53,701 bases of DNA. It comes from JBBSBY01 sp038250835. Lineage in GTDB: Bacteria > Desulfobacterota > Desulfomonilia > Desulfomonilales > Desulfomonilaceae. The translations under genes and the position numbers were made by a program. The DNA is taken from positions 1 through 53,701 of the forward strand of contig JBBSBY010000015.1 in NCBI GenBank assembly GCA_038250835.1. Reading direction: 5' to 3'. Every line of letters starts with the position of its first letter. Positions within the stretch are counted from its first letter, which is position 1. Below the pieces are notes generated by a model. It saw only the letters and a program-made list of their open reading frames with translations, had not been told where the DNA came from and ran no database searches. Shown one piece after another: positions 24,298 to 32,471 of the stretch.

Positions 24298-25380
24298 ATG
24301 AACTATTCAGAAACTTTAGGGTTGCCCAACATTACCGTGACCGCCGTGGGTAGTATGCCGCACAGCGGCGCTGATGACGCAGTGGAATTGATTTTGCAAT
24401 CTTTACCAACGGCGCCGCACGCTCCGCAGCTTTCCATGGCTAACCCGAGAGAACAAATGTGGATACAGTGTTCTGAAAATCTACCGCGATTTGTCGTTGA
24501 TTTGGATAACATTAAGTACTATTTTGATACTACCGGAGACTACACTTCCGACATAGAAACATTTTACGGTCATTACCTGGATGTAATGGACGGCGGCTCC
24601 GCTGAATATTTCAAAATTGGGCCCGAATACGGCAAAGGAATACACGTTTTTTTTCAGAAATTGCGGAAGCTTCCCAAAAAACCAAGTGTAGTTAAAGCGC
24701 AGGTAACAGGACCATTGAGTTTTGCCTTGACCATCCCGGATGAATCCGGGCGAGCCATTTTTTTTCATGACACCTTCCGGGATATTGCAGTTAAAGGTAT
24801 GGCCATGAAAGCCATTTGGCTGGTGGACCAACTCAAAAATCTCAGCGAAAATGTTATCATTTTTTACGATGAGCCGTGTTTGAGCGCCTATGGGTCTTCG
24901 GCTTACATGGGAGTATCACGCTCCGACGTAATTGCAGCTTTGAACGAAACCATTGACGCTGCAACTGCTCGGGGAGCAACATTGGGTGTACATTGTTGTG
25001 GAAACACCGATTGGGGGTTGTTGATGGAAACCAATACTCGAATTGTGAACTTCGACGCAGTCGACTATATGGATACACTGCCGATCTACACCCCGCAACT
25101 AAATGACTTCCTCAGCAGAAACGGCATCCTGGCCTGGGGCGCCGTACCGAATGATTATCGTCTTTCATCCGAAACAGCGGAAAAGGTCATAGATAGAATA
25201 CAAAAGGGAATAGACCAACTGGGCGACGCCGGTGTAGATCGAAGCCTCCTTATAGAAAAATTGCTTATTACCCCCGCGTGCGGTTGCGCAGGGCTCACAA
25301 TGGATTTGGCTGAAAAGGCCTACTCAATCATGTCGCAACTTGACACCTCCGCTTCGAATGGCTTGCTTTTGTTTAAGTGA
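24298..25380 (+). CDS. Short MetE-like (cobalamin-independent methionine synthase core) methyltransferase
   Basis: About 360 aa, roughly half of E. coli MetE, so it has only the catalytic barrel. Markers: TAVGSMPH at the N-terminus, KAQVTGPLSFAL, IIFYDEPCLSAYG, GVHCCGNTDWGLLMET and TPACGCAGL. The HxC pair near residue 235 and the late CGCAG Cys match zinc ligands of the MetE/UROD superfamily. GAGG precedes ATG 24298; ATG 24280 is possible but has no ribosome site. Short core-type synthases without the N-terminal domain are known in anaerobes and can take methyl groups from corrinoid proteins rather than methyl-folate; cooC, 44 bp downstream, fits that setting. The methyl donor here is inference. 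Confidence 0.85.
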   Translation: MNYSETLGLPNITVTAVGSMPHSGADDAVELILQSLPTAPHAPQLSMANPREQMWIQCSENLPRFVVDLDNIKYYFDTTGDYTSDIETFYGHYLDVMDGGSAEYFKIGPEYGKGIHVFFQKLRKLPKKPSVVKAQVTGPLSFALTIPDESGRAIFFHDTFRDIAVKGMAMKAIWLVDQLKNLSENVIIFYDEPCLSAYGSSAYMGVSRSDVIAALNETIDAATARGATLGVHCCGNTDWGLLMETNTRIVNFDAVDYMDTLPIYTPQLNDFLSRNGILAWGAVPNDYRLSSETAEKVIDRIQKGIDQLGDAGVDRSLLIEKLLITPACGCAGLTMDLAEKAYSIMSQLDTSASNGLLLFK

Positions 25381-25424
25381 TTTGCCGGACGCAAACTATC
25401 TATTAGTCGAAAGGACATATAATC

Positions 25425-26192
25425 ATGGGTCAAACGATTGCTGTAGCAGGTAAGGGTGGTGTGGGCAAAACTTCTTTTACCGCCCTTGTAATAAGATCTT
25501 TAATTGAAGCGGGTAAAAAGCCCATTTTAGCCATCGACGCTGATTCAAACTCTAATCTTCATGAAGTACTTGGGCTTTCCGAGCCCCGAAGCGTCGGCTG
25601 CGTGCGGGAAGATACTCGTAAAATGGGAGAAGATATTCCAGGAGGTATGACAAAAGACCGCTTCATGGAATATCAGATACAGGCGGCGCTGGAAGAGACC
25701 AAAAATTTCGATTTCCTTTCCATGGGACGCCCTGAAGGTCCGGGTTGTTATTGTATGGCCAATAACATTCTTCGCGATATCATTGCAAAATTGACGCAAA
25801 ATTATGCATACGTGGTGGTCGACAATGAAGCCGGTATGGAACATCTATCGAGACGTACCGAAGAGGAAGTCGACCATTTATTCATAATTTCAGATCCGGC
25901 GCCGAGGAGCTTGCGCACCATTGGCCGAATAGTGGAACTCCTGGATGAGCTGGGAGGCAGAGTTCATAATAGGCATCTGGTTCTAAGCCGAGTTCAAAAC
26001 GACATCGCCGACATGGCCGATACGACAAGAAAAGAAATTGAGAAATTGCCGTTTAAGCCTGAAGCGTTAATTCATTACGATGAAGTACTTGTACAAATGG
26101 ATTTAGACGGAAAGCCTCTGGTTCAAATTCCCACGGACTCAAAAGCGTATCAGATAGTAAATAAGATGCTGCACGACTTGAAAGTTATTTAA
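25425..26192 (+). CDS. cooC: CooC-type ATPase for nickel insertion into CO dehydrogenase
   Basis: A 255-aa MinD/ParA-like P-loop ATPase. It opens with IAVAGKGGVGKTSFTALVI (deviant Walker A with the signature Lys) and ILAIDADSNSNL, and has GPGCYCMANNILR, containing the CxC that binds metal at the dimer interface in CooC, plus VVVDNEAGMEHLSRR. CooC matures CO dehydrogenase/acetyl-CoA synthase of the Wood-Ljungdahl pathway. It lies 44 bp behind the MetE-like gene in a likely operon; no CODH gene is in the window. Confidence 0.92.
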   Translation: MGQTIAVAGKGGVGKTSFTALVIRSLIEAGKKPILAIDADSNSNLHEVLGLSEPRSVGCVREDTRKMGEDIPGGMTKDRFMEYQIQAALEETKNFDFLSMGRPEGPGCYCMANNILRDIIAKLTQNYAYVVVDNEAGMEHLSRRTEEEVDHLFIISDPAPRSLRTIGRIVELLDELGGRVHNRHLVLSRVQNDIADMADTTRKEIEKLPFKPEALIHYDEVLVQMDLDGKPLVQIPTDSKAYQIVNKMLHDLKVI

Positions 26193-26204
26193 AGTGAAAA
26201 GGCT

Positions 26205-26232
26205 TTGACATTTTCAATAAGTTCGTTATAAT
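26205..26232 (+). promoter_or_regulatory. Perfect consensus sigma-70 promoter
   Basis: TTGACA (26205-26210) and TATAAT (26227-26232) are both exact consensus, with a 16-bp spacer. Initiation near 26239 would give a ~68-nt leader to the 69-aa four-cysteine protein. Confidence 0.75.
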
Positions 26233-26306
26233 GAAAAGTGGTTATTCTTTTTCAGGTAGATCACCTTGCAATTTAATAGGGATATGGTTGGGTTCAGGAG
26301 CGAATT

Positions 26307-26516
26307 ATGTACACTGACGCCCAGGACTGGCTGGAGGCCCACGAGCTTATTGAATGCAAGCCGCTAAATGGACGCTGGACTCCGAAAACATGTCTTGAGA
26401 TTTCGAAGAGAACTAAAAACACTTCTCCCCAAACAAAGAAAAGGCTGAACAACTTAGGCGCGTCGCGAAGCGTGCCGTGCGCCAATTGCCCTATACTTGC
26501 GGTATTGGAAAAGTAG
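26307..26516 (+). CDS. Small four-cysteine protein, copy A
   Basis: 69 aa, unknown function. Cys17 and Cys29 (C-x11-C) surround NGRWTPKTC, and a PCANCP pair (Cys58, Cys61) ends the protein, which suggests one zinc or Fe-S site. A second gene at 38335-38616 encodes a relative with the same W8, the same C-x11-C, G-[RK]-W and PCxxC. The gene has its own perfect consensus promoter and a 32-bp perfect-palindrome terminator, so it is an independent, probably strongly expressed unit. Confidence 0.8.
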   Translation: MYTDAQDWLEAHELIECKPLNGRWTPKTCLEISKRTKNTSPQTKKRLNNLGASRSVPCANCPILAVLEK

Positions 26517-26532
26517 CTCAAACATTAACATT

Positions 26533-26564
26533 AAAAAACCGCACCTGATCAGGTGCGGTTTTTT
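26533..26564. terminator. Bidirectional terminator (32-bp perfect palindrome)
   Basis: An A6 run, CCGCACCTGA and its exact complement TCAGGTGCGG, then a T6 run, centred at 26548/26549. It lies between the plus-strand Cys-protein gene and the convergent 1415-aa gene, and should stop transcription from both sides. Confidence 0.93.
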
Positions 26565-26585
26565 GCTTAATAACAACTGCCTGGG

Positions 26586-29500
26586 TCAGCTATTTGATAA
26601 ATCCGACATAATTTTCTCTATTTCGTTCCGGACTGTCTTCTCAAGCACTTCATACAATCGCGATTTGACTTCCTGCCGTAAGATGTCTATGACCTCTTCT
26701 CTACGAGGCAATAATCCTTTCATGCGTTCATCAAAAAGACCTCTGGAAACGCTTTCCAACCAAATTCTTTCAGGCAGAGAGTTGGTAATGGCCTCAGTGA
26801 AGCTCCTCGTAAGAGTTTCTCTAAATCGCTCTTTATCGGGTAAATCTTCAGTGAAACGATTCAAAATCATTTCAGAGGTCGGGAGAATTTTTTCAACGGC
26901 CGCGGCAATGTCATCCTGGGACAGGACGGAATCGACCCTGCTCCGGATTATTGATTCAAGTTCCGACTGCAAAATGCCTTGAGCCGGCAGCGCAGAGCTC
27001 AAACGCTCATCGATTCTGCTAAGCACATCCTCCGCTCCAGGCCACGCGTTCACTGAACTGTCGATCCGTTCCATGACTCTGGCTGTATCTGGGACTTTTT
27101 CAAAAGCTTCTTTGATAAACTCGTTAATTACCTGTTCGTTTGGAAGTGAACCCAATGCCGAGTCCAATTTAGCCTGAATTTCCTGATGGGAGGGAATAGC
27201 GTTCAACGCCATTCTGATATGCTCATCTATAACATCCCGGGTCGGTAGGGCGTCAAAGGCCTGGTTGAGTCTAAGTTGGACGTATCCGGCTGAAGGAATA
27301 TTCTTCAAAGCCACTTCTAATTTTTCATTAAACTTGTCCGCGGGCACGGCTTTCTCAATAGCAGCCTGGATTTGCTCTTTCATTAAAACGCGGTCCGGAA
27401 GGGCGTTGAAGATTTCGTCCATTTTTTGCCTTACCTCAGCGCCGTTGGGCATCTGATTAAAGGCTTCCGTAAATCTGGTTTCCAACTGTTCGGCAGAGGG
27501 AATGCCGGATAGAGATTCCTCAATTTTGAGATTAATCTGATCAGCGGAAGGTAGGGAAGACATAATCTCGTTATACTTGAGGTTCAAATGCTCTTTTGTG
27601 GGTAATTCGTTTAAAGCTGAGTCGATTCGTTCCATGACTTCGGACCTGGAAGGTAGACCGGAGAGCGCGGCGTTAATACTGTTCGTAATCATTTCATGAG
27701 TGGGCATTGCGGCCAACATTTCTTCAAAACGCCTGTTGATAAGCTCAGGTTTGATCAGGGATTCGAGAGCGCCGTCAATGCGCGCAAGAAAATCCTCGGA
27801 TGACGGAAAACCTGTGACAAAATTACTTAACTTTTCATCGATATTGATTTGCCGCAATGGTTCCAGCGCTTTCTCGACACTTTGGGTTACGGAATCTTCC
27901 GAGGGAAACACGCTCAGCGAATTGTTTATTCTACTATCCAGCTCCTCCTTAGAAGGGAACGCTTCCATGGCCGAGTCAATGCGGGCCATGACATCTCCGA
28001 AAGACGGCAAGCCTTTCATAGACTCATTAGTTCGTTCGAGAATTTCGTCCTTGGTTGGGAAACTCTGTAGGCTCTGATCGACACGCTGCATGATTTCGTC
28101 AGGGCTGAGGAACGATGACAGGAGGAGTGCAAGCTTGGAATCTGCTTGCGCAGGTATTTTCTTTATTGCTTCATCAATTTTGGCGGACAAGTCCGCGCCT
28201 TCGGGAATACCTGCCAACTTTGCGTCCAACCTTGCATGTATATCTTCCGAGGTGGGGAGCTTATCCAGCAAATCATCCACCTTGCGCATAATACTCTCGG
28301 CGGAAAGGCTTCCGAGTCGTTGATCTATTTCCTCTCCGGTTGGTACAGCTTTCAAGGTTGCGTTTATCCTGTCCAACATATCCGCGACTTTATTGAGATC
28401 CTTTAAAGCGCCGTCGATACGCGCATTAATATCGTCCTGTGAGGGAAACACGTCAAATGCTTCTTCCAACCTGATTCGCACGTCATTCTTGGTGGGGAAT
28501 GCCCGAAGAGCCGAATCAATTTTATTGATGACGTCTTCCGTGGTTAAAGGTTGAGGCAAGAGCTTGCTGACGGACTGCTCAACGATTTCGTTGAAGGAGG
28601 CGCCTTTAAGCGCCTGTTCGATTCTGTCGATAAAAACTTCCTTGGGCAATGCATCGGCTATAAGCGCATCCAATTTTTGGGAAACGGCGTCTCTTTCAGG
28701 TAAAGCCGCAATAATAGCTTGGTCAATCCGGTCTGATATTTCACTTTGTGATGGTAGCGATTCAGAAATGTCTTTGAAAATTCGCTGAATGACTTCTTCC
28801 TTAGACGGAACGGCAGCAGCAATTGCTTCGTTGACGGTCTTGAGAAGTTCATCTCTTGCAGGCGCAATTTGAGTCTGAGAGATTTCTGATTTGGGAGGGG
28901 CGGCTTCCGTCATTTCCTTTGTTAATAAGCGCGCGAATTCTTTCAAATTGATTGATCCGAGATTTACACCCGGTGGAGGGAAATGTGGGATAGGTGATTG
29001 GCCGGGAGGTGTTTGCTCAGGAGCCGGCCGTGACTCAGAAGGAGGAATGATCTGTGGCGCCATTGCGGCTTGTTCGCCTTTGCCGCTTTTAGAAATTGCG
29101 GAAGCAATTCCGGCGACGCCGCCGAGCGCCGCGCCGGCTAGAGCGGCAGCTCCCATACCTATGCCTGATTTATCCGTTTTTTGACTAGGAGGTTCGGCGA
29201 CAAGGGTAATGGGGGGGCCCTGCTGATTTACAGCTTCAGATTCGGCTTCCACCCCGTTAGCTTCGGGAAGTTCGCTTAATGTAATTTCGCTGAAGTCGAT
29301 GTCCCGGGTAACTTCAATTTGCGGATCTTCCACTCCGAGTTCATCCGCAAACGTGTTGTCCACAGTGATATCGTCAAAGGAGAGATCGTCGGTCGCCATG
29401 TCATAATCTTCCTGAGCAAGACTTATCTCTTCCACTAAAAGGTGTTCCGCTGTTTTTTCCTCGGGAAGTTTTTCGGTGGGGAATTCTTCTGTCGGCAATT

Positions 29501-30833
29501 CATCGCCATAATATTCTTGAGTTGAAATATTGTCTTCATCGGATTCCTGATCCAAAGACAATTCTTCAATACCTGATGATTCAATAGCGTCAAAACCTTT
29601 AACGGAGTCCAAAGGAGATTCGAGTTCGAGTTCGGTTTCGTGATAAGCCCCATTACCAGGCTGTCGTTCAGCAATGGTTTCCGATCCATAATCTTCAAAA
29701 TCGACTGCTACCGATTCGGCTTCGACATGGATCCCGTCAAGTTCTTCGAGATCCATATCCCTGATTTCCGAATCGTCTTCGAGATCGATTACATCAACTG
29801 AGGAATCCTGCGCCAGAGAATCTTCTTCCAACATCAAATCGCGTGAAGTAATGACCTTGGATGGCTCCTGCACTTCCAACAGCTTATCAATTTCGGTATC
29901 GTCGGCGTCTATTTGACCGACGGGGGCCGTCCCGGCGGTATCAGGCGGAGATTCAGCCTCAAGATCGAGAGCTATATCATCAATATCCATGTCAACGGTA
30001 ATTGAATCCCGTCCCTCGACCGGTGCGCTCAATTCGCTTGTGGCTGACCCGAAATCCGGCATGCTCTCTTCAGTATCCAAATCTATGTCAAAAACATCCA
30101 TATTGGATGCCTCGGCTTGATCGGCTACCGCGAAGTCGGTCGGAATATCGGCCACCAGTTCAATAGTAGGTTCAAACGAGCCGGTGTCATCGGCGTCTTC
30201 GTCTAGGCCCATGTCCTCGAGGTTTAGCCGAACAGTGTCCTCGTACGTGTCTTCTCCGCCAAAAGTTGAGGAGTGGTCAAGTTCGGCCACTAAGGTTCCA
30301 GTATCAATTTCAACGGTATCACCGACATTCGTAGAAGGTTCGTCATCCAGGGCCACATTTGACATGGCCAGCAATTCCTCCGTCATGTCCCCGGAATCAT
30401 CGTCCGCAAAATCAATCATTATTGATTCATCGCCGCCGGTATCGTCCAACTGCCCACCCAATCCAAGCAGTGAGTCGATTTTTTGTCTAAGCAGCGAACC
30501 ATTAATCGGTTTATCTATATGCCCATCCGCGCCTGCGTTGCGGATTTCCCCAGGTGCGGGCGATCCAGGATCACCGGTGATTACAAGAACCGGAATATCA
30601 CCGTAAGTTTTTGAACTTTTAATCCCTCTAACCACCTGCTGCACGGCATTCCATCCGGGAGAATCGGACAAAATGGTATTGAGGATAATTAGATCGGGTC
30701 TTTCGCTTTTGATTTCTTGTTTTAATTCAGAAGAGCTTGAAACGTTTACGAATTCATTATCTTGGGCGAGAAATCGTTTAACGGCTTCATGACTTTGGGG
30801 GTCTTTATCGGCCACGACAATGCGGTAGGACAT
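26586..30833 (-). CDS. Giant pseudo-receiver protein with acidic region and ~30 17-residue repeats
   Basis: 1415 aa. Residues 1-125 are a response-regulator receiver fold (IVVADKDPQSHEAVKRFL, PDLIILNTILSDSPGW, VLVITGDPG, GADGHIDKPI). The residue at the phosphorylation site is Asn52 where Asp is expected, while the acidic pair, Thr and Lys remain. Residues about 130-540 are very acidic and rich in short D/E-L/I clusters, probably disordered. An Ala/Gly hydrophobic stretch near 557-580 (MGAAALAGAALGGVAGIASA) and a Pro-rich linker follow. From about 655 to 1400 a 17-residue motif, roughly PSxxEIxxRIDxALxxL, recurs about 30 times. No output domain is recognised. The layout recalls receiver-plus-long-tail scaffold proteins such as FrzS/AglZ of Myxococcus, but those tails are coiled coils. 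Scaffold role is inference. Confidence 0.9.
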   Translation of the reverse strand: MSYRIVVADKDPQSHEAVKRFLAQDNEFVNVSSSSELKQEIKSERPDLIILNTILSDSPGWNAVQQVVRGIKSSKTYGDIPVLVITGDPGSPAPGEIRNAGADGHIDKPINGSLLRQKIDSLLGLGGQLDDTGGDESIMIDFADDDSGDMTEELLAMSNVALDDEPSTNVGDTVEIDTGTLVAELDHSSTFGGEDTYEDTVRLNLEDMGLDEDADDTGSFEPTIELVADIPTDFAVADQAEASNMDVFDIDLDTEESMPDFGSATSELSAPVEGRDSITVDMDIDDIALDLEAESPPDTAGTAPVGQIDADDTEIDKLLEVQEPSKVITSRDLMLEEDSLAQDSSVDVIDLEDDSEIRDMDLEELDGIHVEAESVAVDFEDYGSETIAERQPGNGAYHETELELESPLDSVKGFDAIESSGIEELSLDQESDEDNISTQEYYGDELPTEEFPTEKLPEEKTAEHLLVEEISLAQEDYDMATDDLSFDDITVDNTFADELGVEDPQIEVTRDIDFSEITLSELPEANGVEAESEAVNQQGPPITLVAEPPSQKTDKSGIGMGAAALAGAALGGVAGIASAISKSGKGEQAAMAPQIIPPSESRPAPEQTPPGQSPIPHFPPPGVNLGSINLKEFARLLTKEMTEAAPPKSEISQTQIAPARDELLKTVNEAIAAAVPSKEEVIQRIFKDISESLPSQSEISDRIDQAIIAALPERDAVSQKLDALIADALPKEVFIDRIEQALKGASFNEIVEQSVSKLLPQPLTTEDVINKIDSALRAFPTKNDVRIRLEEAFDVFPSQDDINARIDGALKDLNKVADMLDRINATLKAVPTGEEIDQRLGSLSAESIMRKVDDLLDKLPTSEDIHARLDAKLAGIPEGADLSAKIDEAIKKIPAQADSKLALLLSSFLSPDEIMQRVDQSLQSFPTKDEILERTNESMKGLPSFGDVMARIDSAMEAFPSKEELDSRINNSLSVFPSEDSVTQSVEKALEPLRQINIDEKLSNFVTGFPSSEDFLARIDGALESLIKPELINRRFEEMLAAMPTHEMITNSINAALSGLPSRSEVMERIDSALNELPTKEHLNLKYNEIMSSLPSADQINLKIEESLSGIPSAEQLETRFTEAFNQMPNGAEVRQKMDEIFNALPDRVLMKEQIQAAIEKAVPADKFNEKLEVALKNIPSAGYVQLRLNQAFDALPTRDVIDEHIRMALNAIPSHQEIQAKLDSALGSLPNEQVINEFIKEAFEKVPDTARVMERIDSSVNAWPGAEDVLSRIDERLSSALPAQGILQSELESIIRSRVDSVLSQDDIAAAVEKILPTSEMILNRFTEDLPDKERFRETLTRSFTEAITNSLPERIWLESVSRGLFDERMKGLLPRREEVIDILRQEVKSRLYEVLEKTVRNEIEKIMSDLSNS
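26634..28871 (-). repeat. Coding tandem repeat, ~51-bp (17-codon) period
   Basis: About 30 diverged units inside the 1415-aa gene. At protein level each begins with Pro followed by Ser/Thr, then an acidic residue and I/V/L, then R/K-[ILM]-[DE] and A-L/F/M, for example PSRSEVMERIDSALNEL and PTRDVIDEHIRMALNAI. Units differ too much in DNA to be recent duplications. A few are longer (~34 residues, possibly a degenerate double). Confidence 0.85.
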
Positions 30834-31207
30834 GTCTACCTCACTATATTTTTGCTGAAAAATACAACAAATTCAATGGAAATGTCAAGGAAATTCAAGG
30901 AGTCGTTCGAGATCAGTCTACATTCGGCGCACATTATGGAACAATATACCTATTAAACTGTCTTTAATTACACTCGTAAGGTGTGAATTTTCATAAGCAA
31001 GCGTCACTACAACAACTTACTCATTATAGTATATTCGGAGAAAAATGCAATCCGCATCGTATGTTGAACGTAACTTATATGTACTTCGCCACTCTCCGCG
31101 GCCCATTGAACTTTGGGTTGCCTATTATAATTACGCCTCTTGTCTGCGTCGAAACCACAATCGTTACTTTAAATTATTAATATAACTTCCTGTAAAATGA
31201 GTTATTC

Positions 31208-31236
31208 TTGACTTATAGCTCGGGATAGTCTAAATA
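31208..31236 (+). promoter_or_regulatory. Sigma-70-like promoter of the tol-pal operon
   Basis: TTGACT (31208-31213), a 17-bp spacer and TAAATA (31231-31236), 30 bp before the tolQ start. The rest of the 432-bp gap 30834-31265 is AT-rich and shows no other feature I can support. Confidence 0.6.
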
Positions 31237-31265
31237 AGCGACCATTATGTGAAAGGAGACAGTGA

Positions 31266-32012
31266 ATGATCGAGGCTTTTGCCGCGGCATTACCGTCGCA
31301 AGCTCTACCGGAACACAGCCTGTGGACCATAGTGATGGAAGCGGGATACGTAGTAAAGGCTGTGATGCTGCTTCTATTGCTGTTTTCAATAATTTGCTGG
31401 GGAATAATTCTTACAAAGGCAATACAGCTCTCCAGAGCCAAAAAACACACTCAACTATTTTTCGACGCCTTTAGAGAATCCAGAAAGTTCTCTAGCCTTT
31501 ATACCGAAGCTAAACAGTATGCATTCAGCCCTGTAGCCCACGTGTTTAAAGCGGGGTACGCGGAGCTTAACCGAATCTCACGTATTCAACAGGCTTCCTC
31601 CACGAGCTCTGAACCAGGTCAGGAGCCCGAATACGAAAGGACAGCCATGGATAACGTGATCCGGTCCCTGCAGCAGGCTGTTATTGCCGAGAGATCGCGC
31701 CTGGAAAGAGGAGTCAATTTTCTGGCTACTACAGGTTCCTCCGCGCCTTTCATCGGCCTTTTCGGAACAGTTTGGGGAATCATGGAATCCTTCCGTCGTA
31801 TCGGCGTCATGAAAAGCGCGTCCCTGGCCGTTGTGGCCCCCGGTATAGCCGAGGCTCTGGTGGCGACTGCGGCGGGTCTTGCGGCCGCAATACCGGCGGT
31901 AATTTTTTACAACTACTTCTTGAGCCGAATAAATATGATCTCTAACGAAATGGATAATTTTTCGTCTGAGCTTATTAATATAATTGAAAGAATTTATTGG
32001 AAAAGAAAGTAA
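31266..32012 (+). CDS. tolQ: TolQ proton-channel protein
   Basis: 248 aa, MotA/TolQ/ExbB family. Three membrane segments: residues about 30-52 (VVKAVMLLLLLFSIICWGII), then the paired segments around TTGSSAPFIGLFGTVWGIME and VAPGIAEALVATAAGLAAAI. The latter two hold the conserved Thr and Gly/Pro pattern lining the ion path. With TolR it uses the proton motive force to energise TolA. AAGGAGAC precedes the ATG, and a good promoter lies 30 bp upstream; it is the first gene of a complete tol-pal operon. Confidence 0.95.
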   Translation: MIEAFAAALPSQALPEHSLWTIVMEAGYVVKAVMLLLLLFSIICWGIILTKAIQLSRAKKHTQLFFDAFRESRKFSSLYTEAKQYAFSPVAHVFKAGYAELNRISRIQQASSTSSEPGQEPEYERTAMDNVIRSLQQAVIAERSRLERGVNFLATTGSSAPFIGLFGTVWGIMESFRRIGVMKSASLAVVAPGIAEALVATAAGLAAAIPAVIFYNYFLSRINMISNEMDNFSSELINIIERIYWKRK

Positions 32013-32039
32013 TATTCCGAATTTCTCGGGAGCGACAGA

Positions 32040-32471
32040 ATGGCTTTTAATATGAATTCCAATCGGCGACAAGCCATGTCTGAGATCAATGTGACGCCAC
32101 TTGTGGACGTTATGCTGGTCCTTCTGATCATTTTCATGGTGACTGCGCCGATGATGCAAGAAGGTGTCTCCGTCGAATTACCTCAAGCTAAAGGCGCTCC
32201 CCTGGAGAAAGAGCAAAAAACCGAAGAAATAATCATTTCGGTTTCAGGAAAGGGCGATGTTTTCGTCAATGACGTTCCTGTCAGCGAGGAGCAATTGCCC
32301 AATCGTATAGTTGAAACCCTGAAAGGCGCCTCTCAGAAGGATGTGTACCTCCGCGCTGATAAAACTGTTCCGTATGGAACGGTTGTGCGGATAATGGGAG
32401 CTTTAAAAGCTGCGGGAATAGCTAATTTAGGCATGATTACGTCTCCACAGGAAGAGACTCCATCTAAATGA
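32040..32471 (+). CDS. tolR: TolR (ExbD-type) channel partner
   Basis: 143 aa with one N-terminal membrane helix and a periplasmic domain. The essential Asp is at residue 23 in INVTPLVDVMLVLLIIFMV, the same place as in E. coli TolR. The periplasmic end (KTVPYGTVVRIMGALKAAG) is typical of ExbD/TolR. The stop overlaps the tolA start by 4 bp (ATGA). Confidence 0.95.
   Translation: MAFNMNSNRRQAMSEINVTPLVDVMLVLLIIFMVTAPMMQEGVSVELPQAKGAPLEKEQKTEEIIISVSGKGDVFVNDVPVSEEQLPNRIVETLKGASQKDVYLRADKTVPYGTVVRIMGALKAAGIANLGMITSPQEETPSK

Noticed and set aside
28090..28406. Plus-strand frames inside the giant pseudo-receiver gene
   Set aside because: Antisense shadows produced by the repeated composition of the minus-strand gene.
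26634..28871. Periodic ~51-bp pattern that could be taken for a CRISPR or minisatellite array
   Set aside because: Units are strongly diverged at DNA level, in frame, and fully explained by the 17-residue protein repeat.
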